From: Margaritifera margaritifera
Taxonomy: Eukaryota > Mollusca > Bivalvia > Unionida > Margaritiferidae
Direction of reading: 5' to 3'
Assembly (NCBI GenBank): GCA_029931535.1
Contig: JAQPZY010001029.1
Location: 682,001-746,000 of the forward strand
DNA length: 64,000 bases
Below the pieces are notes generated by a model, which saw nothing but the letters and a program-made list of their open reading frames with translations, did not search any database and was not told the origin of the DNA. This document shows positions 47,110 through 58,739 of this stretch, in pieces. The stretch's first letter is position 1; the number at the start of each line of letters is the position of its first letter. The position numbers were made by a program, and so were the translations under genes.

Positions 47110-48486
47110 ATTGTAAAAGTTTATAAGCACAATGAGATATAGAGCCACTCACCAACTGTTGGTTAATAATGATAGTATCAGAGCAAAAAGCAGAGACCTG
47201 ATCAGAGTTTTTGCTGCCAGGTTTGCAATGAGAACAAAGTCCTTATTCACAACTGTAAGATCAATGTTGGGTCTTATTCCGATGGTCATAAATTAGACAG
47301 GTGTCTGTTATATAAAAGGACATTATTAAAAGAATAATCACTGGGGATAAACAAATGTCCATTTTGAACATGTGTTTGCTATATTGAGGTGTCTGCTATG
47401 GCAGGTTGCACTGTATTTACATTGTCCACATTCAAATTGAAATGTCACTTTGTGAATGAAAACAAGTTTCTATTGGATCTAATAATCCTGTACTCTTGTA
47501 ATGTTCATTTCTTTATTCTCTTGTCTATTCTCATTTCTTTGTGCATTGATATATTTTGTAATTCCCCTATATGTCACTTTTCTTGTACATTCACTTATTA
47601 TTTTGTTCATTCATTCACTTGTTCACATATTTACTCTCTGACTCTGCTCCTATGTGTATTTGTTTGTACAGTCCTTCCAGTACAGAAAAATCTCACCTAT
47701 TCACATGAGCTGCTCATAAGCTGCACATGAGAAACTGATTAGAAATGCGTGTAAACTGGGTAGATTTTGCAAGCTCATGTGTGCAGTTTGTTAGATCTTG
47801 TGAGCCACTGAAAAACTAACCAAATTTTCTCATGTGCAGATTTTGCTCAGGTGAGAATTTGAATGTTCACATCAGAAAGTATACATTACATCTGACTATG
47901 CTTGAAAATAAGGCAGAGTTCTAATTTCTCATGTGAGTTATCTTTTGTAAAGGATGACCAGCAAAACTGCCAACTGAATTAGATCATTATTGGAAGTCTA
48001 AGTAAAATTAATCAGAAAAAATCAACTGTTCACAAAACCCGAGACTCGAATGACAACACACATTAGACTCGGGTACAATCTTAACACAGTGATAACTGAA
48101 ACTTCCTGCATGGAAAAATAATTGCTTAAGATCTTTTTATGCAAAAATATTCTCAGGGAAATTAATTTTGCATCAATATCACTTCCCTCTCTTTCCACAA
48201 CAATGTTTATCCTGATCAGCTAGGTTTTATTTGTCACTAAAAAATGTTTATCTCAACATTGTTCTATTTAACTAAATGATAATCACTTTTCACAACCAAA
48301 GATTTCTCAAAAAGGATATATTTTTAAGGAGGTAGACAAACTTTTAGAAGACCACAAAACAAGTAGAGAAATTCATTCATTTTTTATGCTTCGTTTACAA
48401 TGATTAATATAACATTAATTGCTCTTTGTGAAGATTAATATTCTGGCTCATATTATGGTCACTTTACTGAAATGCCTCTTCAAACT
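47110..48486. other. No gene recognised; contains an imperfect inverted repeat
   Basis: 47,688-47,875 has ends that pair as AATCTCACCT...CTGCACATGAGAAA against its complement (TTTCTCATGTGCAG...AGGTGAGAATT), compatible with a small MITE of about 185 bp. A 113-codon frame at 47,389-47,730 overlaps its edge and shows no motif. The rest is AT-rich filler. Confidence 0.4.
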
Positions 48487-48705
48487 TTTCTGGGAGCTGC
48501 AGTAGTTTAGTTGGCAGAGCACTGGACTTGAAATCCATAGGTCATTGGTTTGATACCAGCCCAGATCAGCAGTCTGGGGTCCTTGGGAAAGGCACTTTGC
48601 CCCCATTTCCTATGAATGATATAGCTAGTTGTGTGTTCAAAGTAACATTCAAAACCAACAAAGCAACCAACATCAAACTTTCCTAATAAGTATATTTTTA
48701 TGAGG
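48487..48705 (+). mobile_element. tRNA-derived SINE-like element
   Basis: The head has an A-box-like GTAGTTTAGTTGGCAGAGC, an anticodon-arm-like GGACTTGAAATCC (anticodon TGA position) and a B-box-like GGTTTGATACC, in tRNA order within about 76 bases. The body continues with GGGGTCCTTGGGAAAGGCAC, a phrase shared by many invertebrate SINEs. The head does not close a proper acceptor stem, so it is not a functional tRNA gene. Confidence 0.7.
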
Positions 48706-48791
48706 AGTCGTATCATTCATCAGATGAATGGTGGAAGATTTTTTCAAACATTCTTTATATTATGGACATGAGGTGAAAAACACTAGGCCGA

Positions 48792-49308
48792 GTATGTGTA
48801 GTTTATAAGGAACTCAATAGTTCATGATACTATCTTCTGTGATGCTTAGACAGCATGAACATGCTCATTTAGCCACAGATTTTTAATCCATATCTTTTGC
48901 TATTAATTTGTTCTTTTCTTTTTTTTTTATTCCTATGGTTTAACTCTATATATATTTTTTCCAATTATGACTAATTTCAGTTTTTAGCAACCAATTACAA
49001 CCTATCCACACACACACACCCTCTCTTTCATGTTGTTATACATTATTTACATTGTACCAAGATACATATTGTACATATAACTAGCTGCTGCTGTTCTACA
49101 TTCAAGTTTTTTCCAGTGACTAGCAAACATGGGTTTCACCAACTTTTGCATGTAAAGATTTTAGGAACTTTTATTCAAAATATATAGTTAAACAGTCACA
49201 GAATCACATTTAATAGTTTTAAATATTTGATGATCAAGAAATTGCTTTAATGGCAACTTAGGATTGTCAAATTAAATAAACCCATCAACAACAACTGAAA
49301 TTTAGATG
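48792..49308. repeat. Local direct duplication, copy 1
   Basis: Matches 49,372-49,860 at an offset of about 580 bases (AACTCAATAGTTCATGATA, ACATGCTCATTTAGCC, GGGTTTCACCAACTTTTGCA, ATATTTGATGATCAAGAAAT). Indels and substitutions throughout. No coding motif. Confidence 0.85.
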
Positions 49309-49371
49309 GTAATAGCACGATTGCACTTTGTGGACCCCAAACATCATTGTATAGCAGGGTTTCACTGTATT

Positions 49372-49860
49372 GTATGCGTAGCTGATGAGAAACTCAATAG
49401 TTCATGATATTCTATTTCCGGTGATGCTGAGACAGCATCAACATGCTCATTTAGCCCCCGAATTTTAATCCTTGTCTTTTGCTGTGTGTTCCCTTTTTTA
49501 TTCCCATGGTTTAACTTTATATATATTGTTTTTCAAATCATGAATAATTTCAGTTATTGGCAACCACTTACAACCTCTCTCTCTCTCATGTAGTTATACA
49601 TGATTTACCATGATACCTATTGTACAATTAACTAGCTGCTGTTGTTCTGTATTCAAGTTTTCCAGTGACTAGCAAGCATGGGTTTCACCAACTTTTGCAT
49701 ATATACATTTTAGCAACTTTTATCCAGATATATAGTTTAACAATCAAAGAATCGCATTTAATAGTCTTAAATATTTGATGATCAAGAAATTGCCTATGGT
49801 TCTGAAAACTCTGGATTGACAAATTAAATAACCCCCCAAAAAACAATTGAAATTTAGATG
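49372..49860. repeat. Local direct duplication, copy 2
   Basis: Second copy of 48,792-49,308; a 64-base spacer separates the two. The CA microsatellite of copy 1 is replaced by a CT run here. Confidence 0.85.
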
Positions 49861-50508
49861 CTTCACGCAATATATAGTATTAATAAATTTCATGCATCAT
49901 TGGCATTACATTATTGGTTTTTAAAACTTTATTTGGAAAACTAAAAAAAGCATTGTCTGTTAATTTATAAGGGCAACTATGTAGACAACTCACTGCTCCA
50001 ATGTGCTCTGCCAGTAAAAGTAAACCATGCCCATTTAATAGAGACTACCTCAAACATACGGTTATTAGTGGATGCAACTCCACAAGAAATCATAGTGTGC
50101 TGAGCTATTCTATGCATGAAGCTGCAGCAGCTCCGTCAGAATGTGTACAGAGACAGTGGAAAGACTTTTCATAATTCTCTTTAGAATCTCTCCAGCCCCA
50201 CAGCATTGCATTTAGAAATGAAAAACTTCACTAGCTGTTTTGTATTCCACTTATTTTTCTGTTTATCTACTGTTGGCTAAATTTTGGAATGTGCTTTCTT
50301 CTGTTTCTACTTCAAAAAAGATTCAACTGGTAAATTTCATTATCGACACCAAGTCTTTATATACCAAAAATATGCCCTTTGTTACAAAAAGTGTCCTTTC
50401 CTTCAACAACAGTGCCCCTTTTGAAGCTTGGACACTTTCTGTCAAATCTAATCAAAGTCTGTTAGTGTTGTTTTCGAAGAAGTTGTTCAAGTTTTGTCCT
50501 TTATGCCA
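49861..50508. other. No gene recognised
   Basis: AT-rich filler. A 104-codon plus frame (50,240-50,554) runs into the tandem repeat that follows and has no motif. Confidence 0.45.
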
Positions 50509-50960
50509 GAATGCTTTCTATCAAATCTGGCAAATTCTGTCGAGCACTGACTGAGAAGTTGTTGTTTTCAGGTTGTTCTATTTTAATAATAATGGCCACA
50601 TTTGATCACAGATTGGCATCACATTTAAAAAATGTAAAGTCATCCATGTAAGAATGTTGTCAAATTCTGTTGAGCAATTTGAGAAGAACTTGTTTAATGG
50701 TTCTTCTATTTTTAGTAATTGCAGCTATATTTGATGGTGGATTAGCATCACTTAAATAAATCTGAAAGACCTTCACACAGGGTGCTTTCCATCAAATTTG
50801 GTCAAATTCTGTTCAGCATTTCTTGAGAAGTTGTTTAAATATTTTTTATATTTTTAGAAATGGTGGCCATATTTAATGGCAGATCAGTATCATCTTAATA
50901 AACTTGAAAGACCTCCATGACTAGATGCTTTCTTTCAAATTTGGTCCAGTTCCTTTGGGC
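50509..50960. repeat. Degenerate tandem repeat, four units of about 127-144 bp
   Basis: Units begin near 50,509, 50,653, 50,780 and 50,924 with TGCTTTC.ATCAAAT.TGG.CA and AATTCTGTTGAGCA, followed by TGAGAAG.TGTTT and a TGGCCATATTTGATGG-like phrase. This resembles a repeat abundant in bivalve genomes. Confidence 0.7.
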
Positions 50961-51744
50961 AGCTTTGAGATATAGCATGTTTCATCTTCATCTGATTTTT
51001 TAAAATTTAAATAACATTCTTTATCATTGGTTCTGGGATGATTTCAAACAACTAATTATATTGGGGTGGGGGGTGGAAGATAACTTTCATGTTTACTTGA
51101 TATGTGTAACATCCCGTCAATATCATATTAGATAGCTGCAGTGTAACATGTACCAAAGTCTACAGTAACCAAGTTTTGTGTCATTTGTTATGTCTAGTGG
51201 GTTGAAATGAGCAAACCTTTTATTAAAAGGTATTAGTACTCAGATATGAAACAAAATCAGAATTCACTTATTATAATATGTAATACAATGTTTTTTGCCA
51301 AAACTTGAGATGAAATAAGATGTAACTGCTCAACAAATATGTAACAAGGACAACAAAAACTCATGCCTTTCTTGCATCTCACTGTATAATTTCTTTTTCA
51401 GAATTATGTACCCCATAGATGAACTAAATGACACAAATTATGGAAATGATGATAGGTGGTTAGAACCAGTACACTTATAGTTATGCGCAAAGTTGTGGGT
51501 CTTTGTGTAGATGGACAAACAAGTTGTGTAATCAGGGTTCCAAATATTCGGGTGCACACATGCATGACTTTGATTCTCTTCGCAAGGTATGTTCTGCTTA
51601 GGTGCTTTAAGTTGTCAAGATGGATTAGAGTCTATACTATGTATGATTAAAAGTAATTTGGACAGGATTAAAGATGTTAATTTATTATGGTTGGATTACT
51701 CCAGAGCTGAAGTGGCATAAAACTGGGTCAGTTTTACTTCAGTG
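50961..51744. other. No gene recognised
   Basis: Filler with a short G-rich run at 51,063-51,077. A 64-codon plus frame at 51,456 has no motif. Confidence 0.45.
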
Positions 51745-53530
51745 TTTAAAGTTTGTCAAGATGTCTAAGTGTGCATTATCTCCCAATGCCAAAACATCAT
51801 AATTGAAGCAACTGAATTATCACATAAAATTCATTGATGGATGGAAATGGGAATTTCAGTGGATGGAATCAAGTTCAAAGGGACATGAATATGTATTCTG
51901 CTCTTCCTGTAAAGCTGATTTTAAAATCTGTTATGGTGGCAAGAATGACATCATGTGTCATGCAGAAACCCCATTACATAAAAGCATATTAACTGCGACA
52001 ACAAATATGCCATCACTTTAATCACATATTCTGCATTAAATGTGGACAAAGTTGCATGTGCTGAGAAACTATTTGTCAACTTTACAGCCAAACAATCTCC
52101 ATTTCTGGTAGCAGATCATTTTCAGATCTCATTTGGATGAGAAAGTCACAGACATGTGCCACAATGAAAAATTCACCATTCTCACTGACGAGTTAAATGA
52201 TCAAGGGGATAATAAAATGCTGACAGTCTTAGTTCGTGTAAACAGGATATCCACAAGATTCCTTGGAATACCAACTTGTAACATTGGATCAGCAGAACTC
52301 ATCTTTGCATGCTTGGATAAAATATTCTTGCAAGTATTGCGCAAGTTTAACTTTTTAACTGTTCATAAGAAATCATGATCACAATTGTATTATAATTATA
52401 ATAATGATAATACATGTAATATCAATAATATGAATATTATGGATACAGTACAGGAATCCATAATGCCTTGGCTTGAATGAGGATTTTGTCTTCGTTTGTA
52501 ATGCTAGTTAAGTGATAATCATTTACTGGATTTTTTTGTTGTTGTTAAAGGATGGTGATAGTGATGATAATGATGACAACAAAGGCATCTGAAAATTAGG
52601 CTTAAAGTCACAAAGGGTGTGATGGTATAATGCATGCATTAGTGCTTCATGTGGACAATCTTACTGACATTAAAACAACATTAGATACTTGGGAGTGCAA
52701 TCAAAACTCGCTAATCTGATTAGGTAGGTCATCTTATCTCCCATGATCAATATTGATAATTATTAGCTATTGATGGGTGAACAATGAAACAATATTATAG
52801 TCTGCACCACTAATTTGAAATTAAAAGCAGTGATGGGTACCTTTGAAGAAAAAGTTCACCACAGTGGTTGTTTTTTTAAACTGTTTCAGTGAAATTCCAA
52901 GAGAATTATATTGATAGAAGTGTAATTTCTGGATTTAAATCTTATGGACATGTAATATTTCTTAGAAATCTCAACTGCAGCATAAAAAACAAAGTTTATT
53001 AGAAATAAACAAAGTTGCCTTGTATTATATTTCAATTTACCTATTGTATATCCATGGCAAGTAAATTTCAAAGTTCTAATGTTTTGTATTTTGTATTACA
53101 GTGGTGAAGCTATCTGAGAAGTTCATGACAATTAACCCAGAGTGAGAAAACTGTACTACCGGTAGTCTGGAATATGAAATTCAGGACTACATTCTGACTC
53201 CCAAATCAACCCAGAGAGTACCAGTCTTGAGCAGTTTTGGCAGACAGTCAGCAATCTGAAACTACCTACAAGCAGGAAACAATTTAAGCTTCTTGGTGGA
53301 CTCAGTAGAGTTGTATTGACATTGCCACATTCCAATGCAGACACTGAAAGGACATTTTCCATTCTGAGGAAAATTCAGATTGACTCTAGAGGAAATCTGG
53401 ATCCAGTGACAGTTCATCATCTTTTTAGTTTCATATTGATTATAATTTGTTTGGATAACCATCTGACGTATTTCACAATCATTGTTAAAAAGCAAAAATG
53501 GTGTGCTGTTACATCTGCAGCATATTAATG
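51745..53530 (+). mobile_element. hAT-type transposase relic 1
   Basis: The N-terminal piece (51,803-52,021) has a BED-like zinc-finger pattern: VFCSSCKADFKICYGGKNDI followed by CHAETPLHKS. The second piece (52,133-52,336) carries FTILTDELNDQGDNKMLTVL and FLGIPTCNIGSAELIF, the start of the hAT catalytic region. About 700 bases without coding similarity follow. The last piece (about 53,195-53,420) has LEQFWQTVSNLKLPTSRKQ and the dimerisation block LTLPHSNADTERTFSILRKI. The order BED, catalytic, C-terminal dimerisation is that of hAT transposases. The middle catalytic part is missing and stops are present, so it is inactive. Terminal repeats were not identified. Confidence 0.8.
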
Positions 53531-54680
53531 GCTACAGTTTCCATATCCTGACCTACATGATAAATATAAGAACCGAGATTTGTTCTTTGCATCCTCTATA
53601 ATTACACAATCACAATATCATTTGGATATTTTTCAATGATAATGTTGAAATTGTTTGAAAATTATTTCATTGGTGTCTTGTGTTACATCATTTGTTCAAC
53701 CAAAAAAAATATTTTGTTTTACACAATACACATAAGGAACTATCTCCTTTCATACAGAAATAAATATCAGGTGTTTTATAATTATGTAACCTGGACAAGT
53801 TATAATAACTCTAAACAAATTTAAAAAGTGAGTCTGAGATGTAACACAAATTTAACGACATCAAATTCTGTACCATTAATCTATTCATTATTTTGGGAAA
53901 ATATGTACATTTTAAAAAATCTTATTTTAAAAAGTGATATATTTTATTCAGTTCTAATGTTTTGTATTCCCAATGATAAATTCAAGTAATTTGGGAACAA
54001 AACAAGGAGTCTGTGAAGAAATTGAAGGACTTTACAAAGATAAAACCATTTTTAAAATTCAAGTTCTCAAGGCAACCCATCAAACTCAGATTTTTCAAGG
54101 TTGTATGAATGATGTGTAACAATGACCAAACCTACCAAAAAAGCTTATCTGCACCCATTCCCTGAAACTCATTTTTAAAGTCATCAAAAAAAGTCTGTTG
54201 TACTGATTTAAAATGATATATAATTTGGCACAGAACTTGCCTGAAAATACGTACAAATGTCGATAGGGCCATTTTTACAACAAACTACCAACAATGGAAA
54301 TAAAGGCAACATTAATATTAACATCAATAAAATGAACAAGCTTTTGGCAAGTAATTTTCCATAATGGGTTCTATACTGGACAACAAAACCATAGGTTAAG
54401 TTTTTAGATCTTATGACCTTTGCGCGTTACAAGTTTTGACCTTTAAAACACGGACATAAAAGTATTTCATTTTCTCTATATAACTTGCACTGAGTGGATA
54501 AATGCCATGGACATGATTTTTAAGGCTAAATATTTGCTCAGGACACTGTTAACAACAGCAGGGGTACTGTCCTGACTTTCTTTACATTACAATGGATATA
54601 TTTTCAACACCATTTCAGGTGAAATACATACCTCAGCAACTCTCCTCCGTGCCATGGCCCTTGTCACTACTGTACTGCAC
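53531..54680. other. No gene recognised
   Basis: AT-rich filler; one 62-codon frame without motif. Confidence 0.5.
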
Positions 54681-55050
54681 ACACCACTGTGGCAGCGATA
54701 GTAATTCCTCAAGGGAATAACCATTGCTGCAACAACTCTAATTTCTATCTAAATATTCTTAAAGATGGACAAAAATAGAGTGCTATGGAGGATTTCAGGC
54801 ACTGCTCAAAATATTACTGAAAAAGAAAAAAATACAAACTAGTACAACAATACTGCATTTAGAACTACCGGTATTTGAGAAGAAGGAGAAAGAATGAGAG
54901 AAAGAAAAATTATATTATACAATTACAGACTCTTTGCCATACACCTGGATACAACCTGACTGCAGATGCCTCTGTGGCAGCAATAGTAGTTCTTCATGGG
55001 AATAACCATTGCTACCACTACACCTACATGTATTCCTATATAAATACTCT
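54681..55050. repeat. Diverged direct repeat, offset 285 bp
   Basis: CTGTGGCAGCGATAGTAATT and GGGAATAACCATTGCTGCAA at 54,687-54,740 recur as CTGTGGCAGCAATAGTAGTT and GGGAATAACCATTGCTACCA from 54,972. Confidence 0.75.
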
Positions 55051-55360
55051 CAAAGCACAATATTATAAAATTGTAGACTTTTAATTAGGTGAATATCAAG
55101 GTTTATGAACCAATAAACATCATACTGACTGATGTGAAGAACCGAGATTAATATGATAGGTTTACTTGTTCCTAAATCTTCATCTTCATCAAAACAAAGT
55201 TCTGCAATAATGTTTTATTGCAACATGATATAGAGAAAAAATTAAAAAATCTGCTTTAGAATTCTAGATATGCTATTTCAACTGCACAACACTAAGAACA
55301 TAATATTGTGACATCACATACAAGTTAATAATATCATGATCATGTGACAAGAATAACCGA

Positions 55361-55612
55361 GGCCCCGGGTGTCCAAGTGGTCTAAGGCACTCGGCTTTTC
55401 AGATCACTGACACTTCTCCTCTGTCCACGTAGGTTTGAGTCTTCGGCTGGGCCAACGTGGGTATGTGAAAAAGCTTGCCAGTAGCTTCCCATTGGTCGGT
55501 GGTTCTTTCCTGAGTTTAACCCAGGTTCTTCCTCCACCAGATATATACTGGCCATGAAATATAGCCTATCATGCTGAAAAATGGTGTCAAAACCACGAAA
55601 CCAAACCAAGAT
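55361..55612 (+). mobile_element. tRNA-Leu-like SINE, plus orientation
   Basis: The head GTCCAAGTGGTCTAAGGCAC is an A-box-bearing tRNA-Leu-like start, with a weak B box (GTAGGTTTGAGTCTT). The body includes AGTAGCTTCCCATTGGTCGG and CCAGGTTCTTCCTCCACCAG. The body is repeated as the complement at 56,033-56,250. No coding capacity; mobilised by LINE machinery if ever active. Confidence 0.7.
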
Positions 55613-56032
55613 TAACTATGCAACATAAGGAAATATCAAATCATATGATGTTGTGTCGTCCGATGAAAAACCATCCTTCACAGGAATCACAAGTTATTGT
55701 CATTGTTTTTGATGTTATTATCATCATCATCATCCTCAAAAACAACACATGGTGCCATTGAACACTCACCTGCAAACAGCAGAATAAAGCTTGTGACACC
55801 TGTATACAATGACTTACCACAACAACAACAAACAAAAAACAAATACAAGTCATACAAGTTCAAAACTTTTTAAAAAGCAGATAATTTGCTTTAGAGGCAT
55901 CAATTAACCCAGCCAAATATACCTTCCTTGTACATGCCGTAAGACGTTATCATAAAAAAAAATTCATTACTCCCAAACCCCTTAGAAAAAAAAGATTTTC
56001 AGTAATGTTAGCAACAACAAAACAAAGAAAGT
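55613..56032. other. Spacer between inverted SINE copies
   Basis: No gene seen. (CAA)n and (ATC)n-like simple words at about 55,716-55,735 and 55,818-55,840. Confidence 0.5.
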
Positions 56033-56250
56033 GGGGTTTGGTTTGGTTGTGTGGGATTTAGTGCCATTTTTCAGCACATGATAGGCTACACCTGGTGGCC
56101 AGTATATTTGGTGGAGAAAGAACCTGGGAAGACCCTAGGAACAACAACCGATCCATGGGAAGCTACTGGCAAGCATTTGCACATACCCACAATGGTCAAA
56201 TCGAGACTCAAACTTGCGTGGACAGAGACGAGATGTGAGAGTGACATGTA
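56033..56250 (-). mobile_element. tRNA-Leu-like SINE, minus orientation, head degraded
   Basis: Reverse complement of the body of 55,361-55,612: TTTTTCAGCACATGATAGGC, GGGAAGCTACTGGCAAGC and CACATACCCACAATGG match the complement of the first copy. The tRNA-like head is largely lost to the right of 56,240. A short GA run follows. Confidence 0.7.
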
Positions 56251-56369
56251 AAGGCCACCCTGAGCCCCAGAAAGAGAGAGAGGGAGACATATCTTAACCA
56301 CCATGATATATGCCTGTAACCTGTAGTATACATAAATAGTCAAGAGTCCTGCTTAGAGCTCAGTAAATC

Positions 56370-57900
56370 TATCTTCAGCTCTTGTCATAGAGGCAATTAA
56401 AAGGCAAGTGGTCAGAGGTGAACAGCCACCATTTCACAAGATTACTTAAGTGGCTGATAATAGCTAAGTCCTTGTATACTGCTGTGGGAGAACTCATTAA
56501 AATAATTTGCTAACTTGCATAGCTAAAGTACACTAAATGGAACAACCCAATTCATTTGAAGTCCAGTAAATCAAAGAGATGTGTGTTGAAGAACAAAAGT
56601 TGTTACACATCATTGCCTTGAATGCGAATTATTAAACCATCTTTATTAAAGATTTTTGGCAAGTTCGTGATCATTGGCAATATTTATTTGAAATCTGAGT
56701 TTACTCCATATATAAAATGCAAAACCTGATTATTTTGGTAGTCAGAATAATGTACAAGACTAGTATGATTTATCTTTTAAGGCAAAAGGTTGAAATGTAA
56801 TTGTGATTCTGGGAAGGAAAAGCCATTTGTGAAGCAAGAATAGCCCAGCAAAACTAAATTTCAGAACTCCAGGTTGACAAAGTTTGACTTTGTGAAGTGC
56901 AGCAGCAAGAGAGCATTTTATTCTTTACACGTATTGCAAACACCATATCGGCATTAGCCATTCTGCTTTGTACATACTGCAAACACCATATAGACATTGG
57001 TCATTTTAAAATGTACGGCATCCGTCCACATAGCAACTATGACTAACATCGGGACAATGCATTAATGTACAGCTCAATCCCAAAAGCAAGTTACAGGTTT
57101 AAACAATCATCAGCAGACGATATCACAAGAGCTTAAGCACTTTTCTGCAAATTTGTTCCAATCTGTTGTTTTCAGTTGCAGATCATTTTTCAGACCTGTG
57201 TATGGAAATGTTCCTGGATAGCAATATTGCTAGCAAATGCAGTTGTAAAAGGACAAAAGCAGTGACTATCATAAATAATGCAACTGTACCAATGTTGGAC
57301 AAACAAGTAACTGAGTTATGCCAAAATAAATATTCCATCCTGATTGCTGAATCTAAAGACAAGGGAGGTGACAAGACCGTCACTATTGTGACCCGGGTGT
57401 ACGACCATGCTGTGAATAAAGTTTGTCATCTACCTTCAGAAAAACCAAGATATCATAATCTAACTTGGGTGGCCACTGCATGTTTGACACTGCACCACAA
57501 CAGTGCAGCTGCAGAAAGATCATTTTCTATGCTGAGAAAAATTCAACAAGATCTTTGGGGAAGTTTTAACAACAGTACCATAGTCTTCAATGAGATGAAC
57601 ACCAATGCCACTTGCATTGCCTTCAAACCCACTATTGAACTACCAAGAGCAGCAAAGACTGCCTTTATTCCACAATGCAATGGATGTTAAAGACAGAAAC
57701 TTGGTGTATTTTCTTATTTAATGTGTGTGTGGTTGTGATTAGTGAGTGTATGCGCATACATGTGTGAGTGGTGATGACATTGGACAATGCGAAGTCTATC
57801 AACTATTTTTTGTTTGTAAGTGTATTAAATGCTTTGAAGAAAACAGATATTATTTTCTTAAATTTAAATTTGTCATTTTATATAGGCTCAGATGCACTGA
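56370..57900. repeat. Segmental duplication, copy A
   Basis: Aligns with 59,800-61,090 along most of its length (CATAGAGGCAATTAAA; GAGTTTACTCCATA; TGAAGCAAGAATAGCCCAGC; CTAAATTTCAGAACTC; after the hAT piece, CTTATTTAATG and GTCTATCAAC). It carries hAT relic 2. Divergence and indels are substantial. Confidence 0.75.
57166..57690 (+). pseudogene. hAT-type transposase relic 2, internally deleted but open
   Basis: An open 174-codon plus frame reads VADHFSDLCMEMFLDSNIAS and SCKRTKAVTIINN, then ELCQNKYSILIAESKDKGGD with TVTIVTRVYDH (start of the hAT catalytic region). It jumps to LPSEKPRYHNLTWVATACLT and NSAAAERSFSMLRKIQQDLW, the C-terminal dimerisation block. The usual hAT protein is three to four times longer. 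The central catalytic region is deleted precisely enough to keep the frame open. The expected acidic residue of ILVDES reads ILIAES, so it should be catalytically dead. It may be a simple relic or a shortened, dimerisation-capable ORF. Confidence 0.7.
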
Positions 57901-57949
57901 CCCCACTTGGGGCATGAAAACACTTTCTGGGACTATGCTTCCTAATCTC

Positions 57950-58620
57950 ATTTGTCTATGTCAGCCATGCTCGCAATACTGGATGTCAGATTGGCACCAT
58001 CTTCATCCATGTCCAACTGAACATCACAAGAAGTCTTTTGCTGAAACTCATGTTGATATGACAATCCATCAAGGTGTAGCAATAACAAGATTTTGGCCAC
58101 TGTGGAAAAATTTTCATTTGGGATCAACTAGACATCATAAATGGTCTAGCAGTGAAAAACCCATGTTGATATGACTTTCCACTCAAGAGGAGTAGTGGTA
58201 ACAAGATTTTCAAGATGAATGCCATTGTTACCATATTGAACATCAAATTGGCACCACATTTACTTAGGACCAACTAGACGTTATAAGAAGTCTTCTGGTA
58301 AAACCCCATGCCAATATGACTTTCTGTTCAAGAGGAAATACTGCCTCTAGAGTGGCACAAGCTCAGCCAATCAGATGCAAGAGCACTTAATTGATATGCA
58401 AGGATTTCATTCATTATCAAACTCCTCCAAGATCTTAATGATATCAGCAGATACTCCAAGTTTGATTAAAATCAGATCAGAAATATGGCCTCCCCTCATT
58501 AACATCCATGGTTCTTGCATACTATCAAAGTCATCTGAGATTTTGATGATATAAACCAATATTCCAAGCTTGATTTAAACTGGATCATAAATATGGAATC
58601 CAGAGTGGTAACAAGCAACA
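57950..58620. repeat. Degenerate bivalve-type tandem repeat
   Basis: Three diverged units (near 57,955, 58,095 and 58,210) share GATTGGCACCA, CAACTAGAC.T.ATAAGAAGTC, CATGTTGATATGAC and GGTAACAAGATTTT. They pass into AGAGTGGCACAAGCTCAGCC and AATCAGATGCAAGAGCAC, which match 30,480-30,800. A 142-codon frame crossing the start is a by-product. Confidence 0.65.
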
Positions 58621-58639
58621 TATACCCTGATTTGCCATC

Positions 58640-58729
58640 GCATAATGTGCCAGCAGATCAGGATCTATGTTTGTTCTACTGATTAGTCCTTACAAACTGC
58701 ATAGACCCAGATCCACCGGCACATTATGC
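58640..58729. repeat. Imperfect 30-bp inverted repeat (hairpin)
   Basis: GCATAATGTGCCAGCAGATC (left arm to 58,669) pairs with 58,700-58,729, around a 30-base loop, with five mismatches. The arm wording (ATAATGTGCC, GATCAGGATCTATG) resembles a hairpin repeat I know from bivalve genomes. Confidence 0.75.
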
Positions 58730-58739
58730 AGTTTGCAGT

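Noticed and set aside
47389..47730. 113-codon frame with hydrophobic stretches, possible membrane protein
   Set aside because: T-rich sequence gives Phe/Leu/Ile runs by composition. No start context or homologous pattern, and it overlaps an inverted repeat.
48491..48566. Functional tRNA-Ser(TGA) gene
   Set aside because: A- and B-box-like words and an anticodon-like loop exist, but the acceptor stem does not pair and a SINE body follows directly.
55361..55450. Functional tRNA-Leu gene
   Set aside because: The B box is weak, the arms do not pair well, and the body is repeated nearby as a SINE.
57746..58174. 142-codon ORF as a gene
   Set aside because: It runs across the end of a duplicated segment and into a degenerate tandem repeat. 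No motif.
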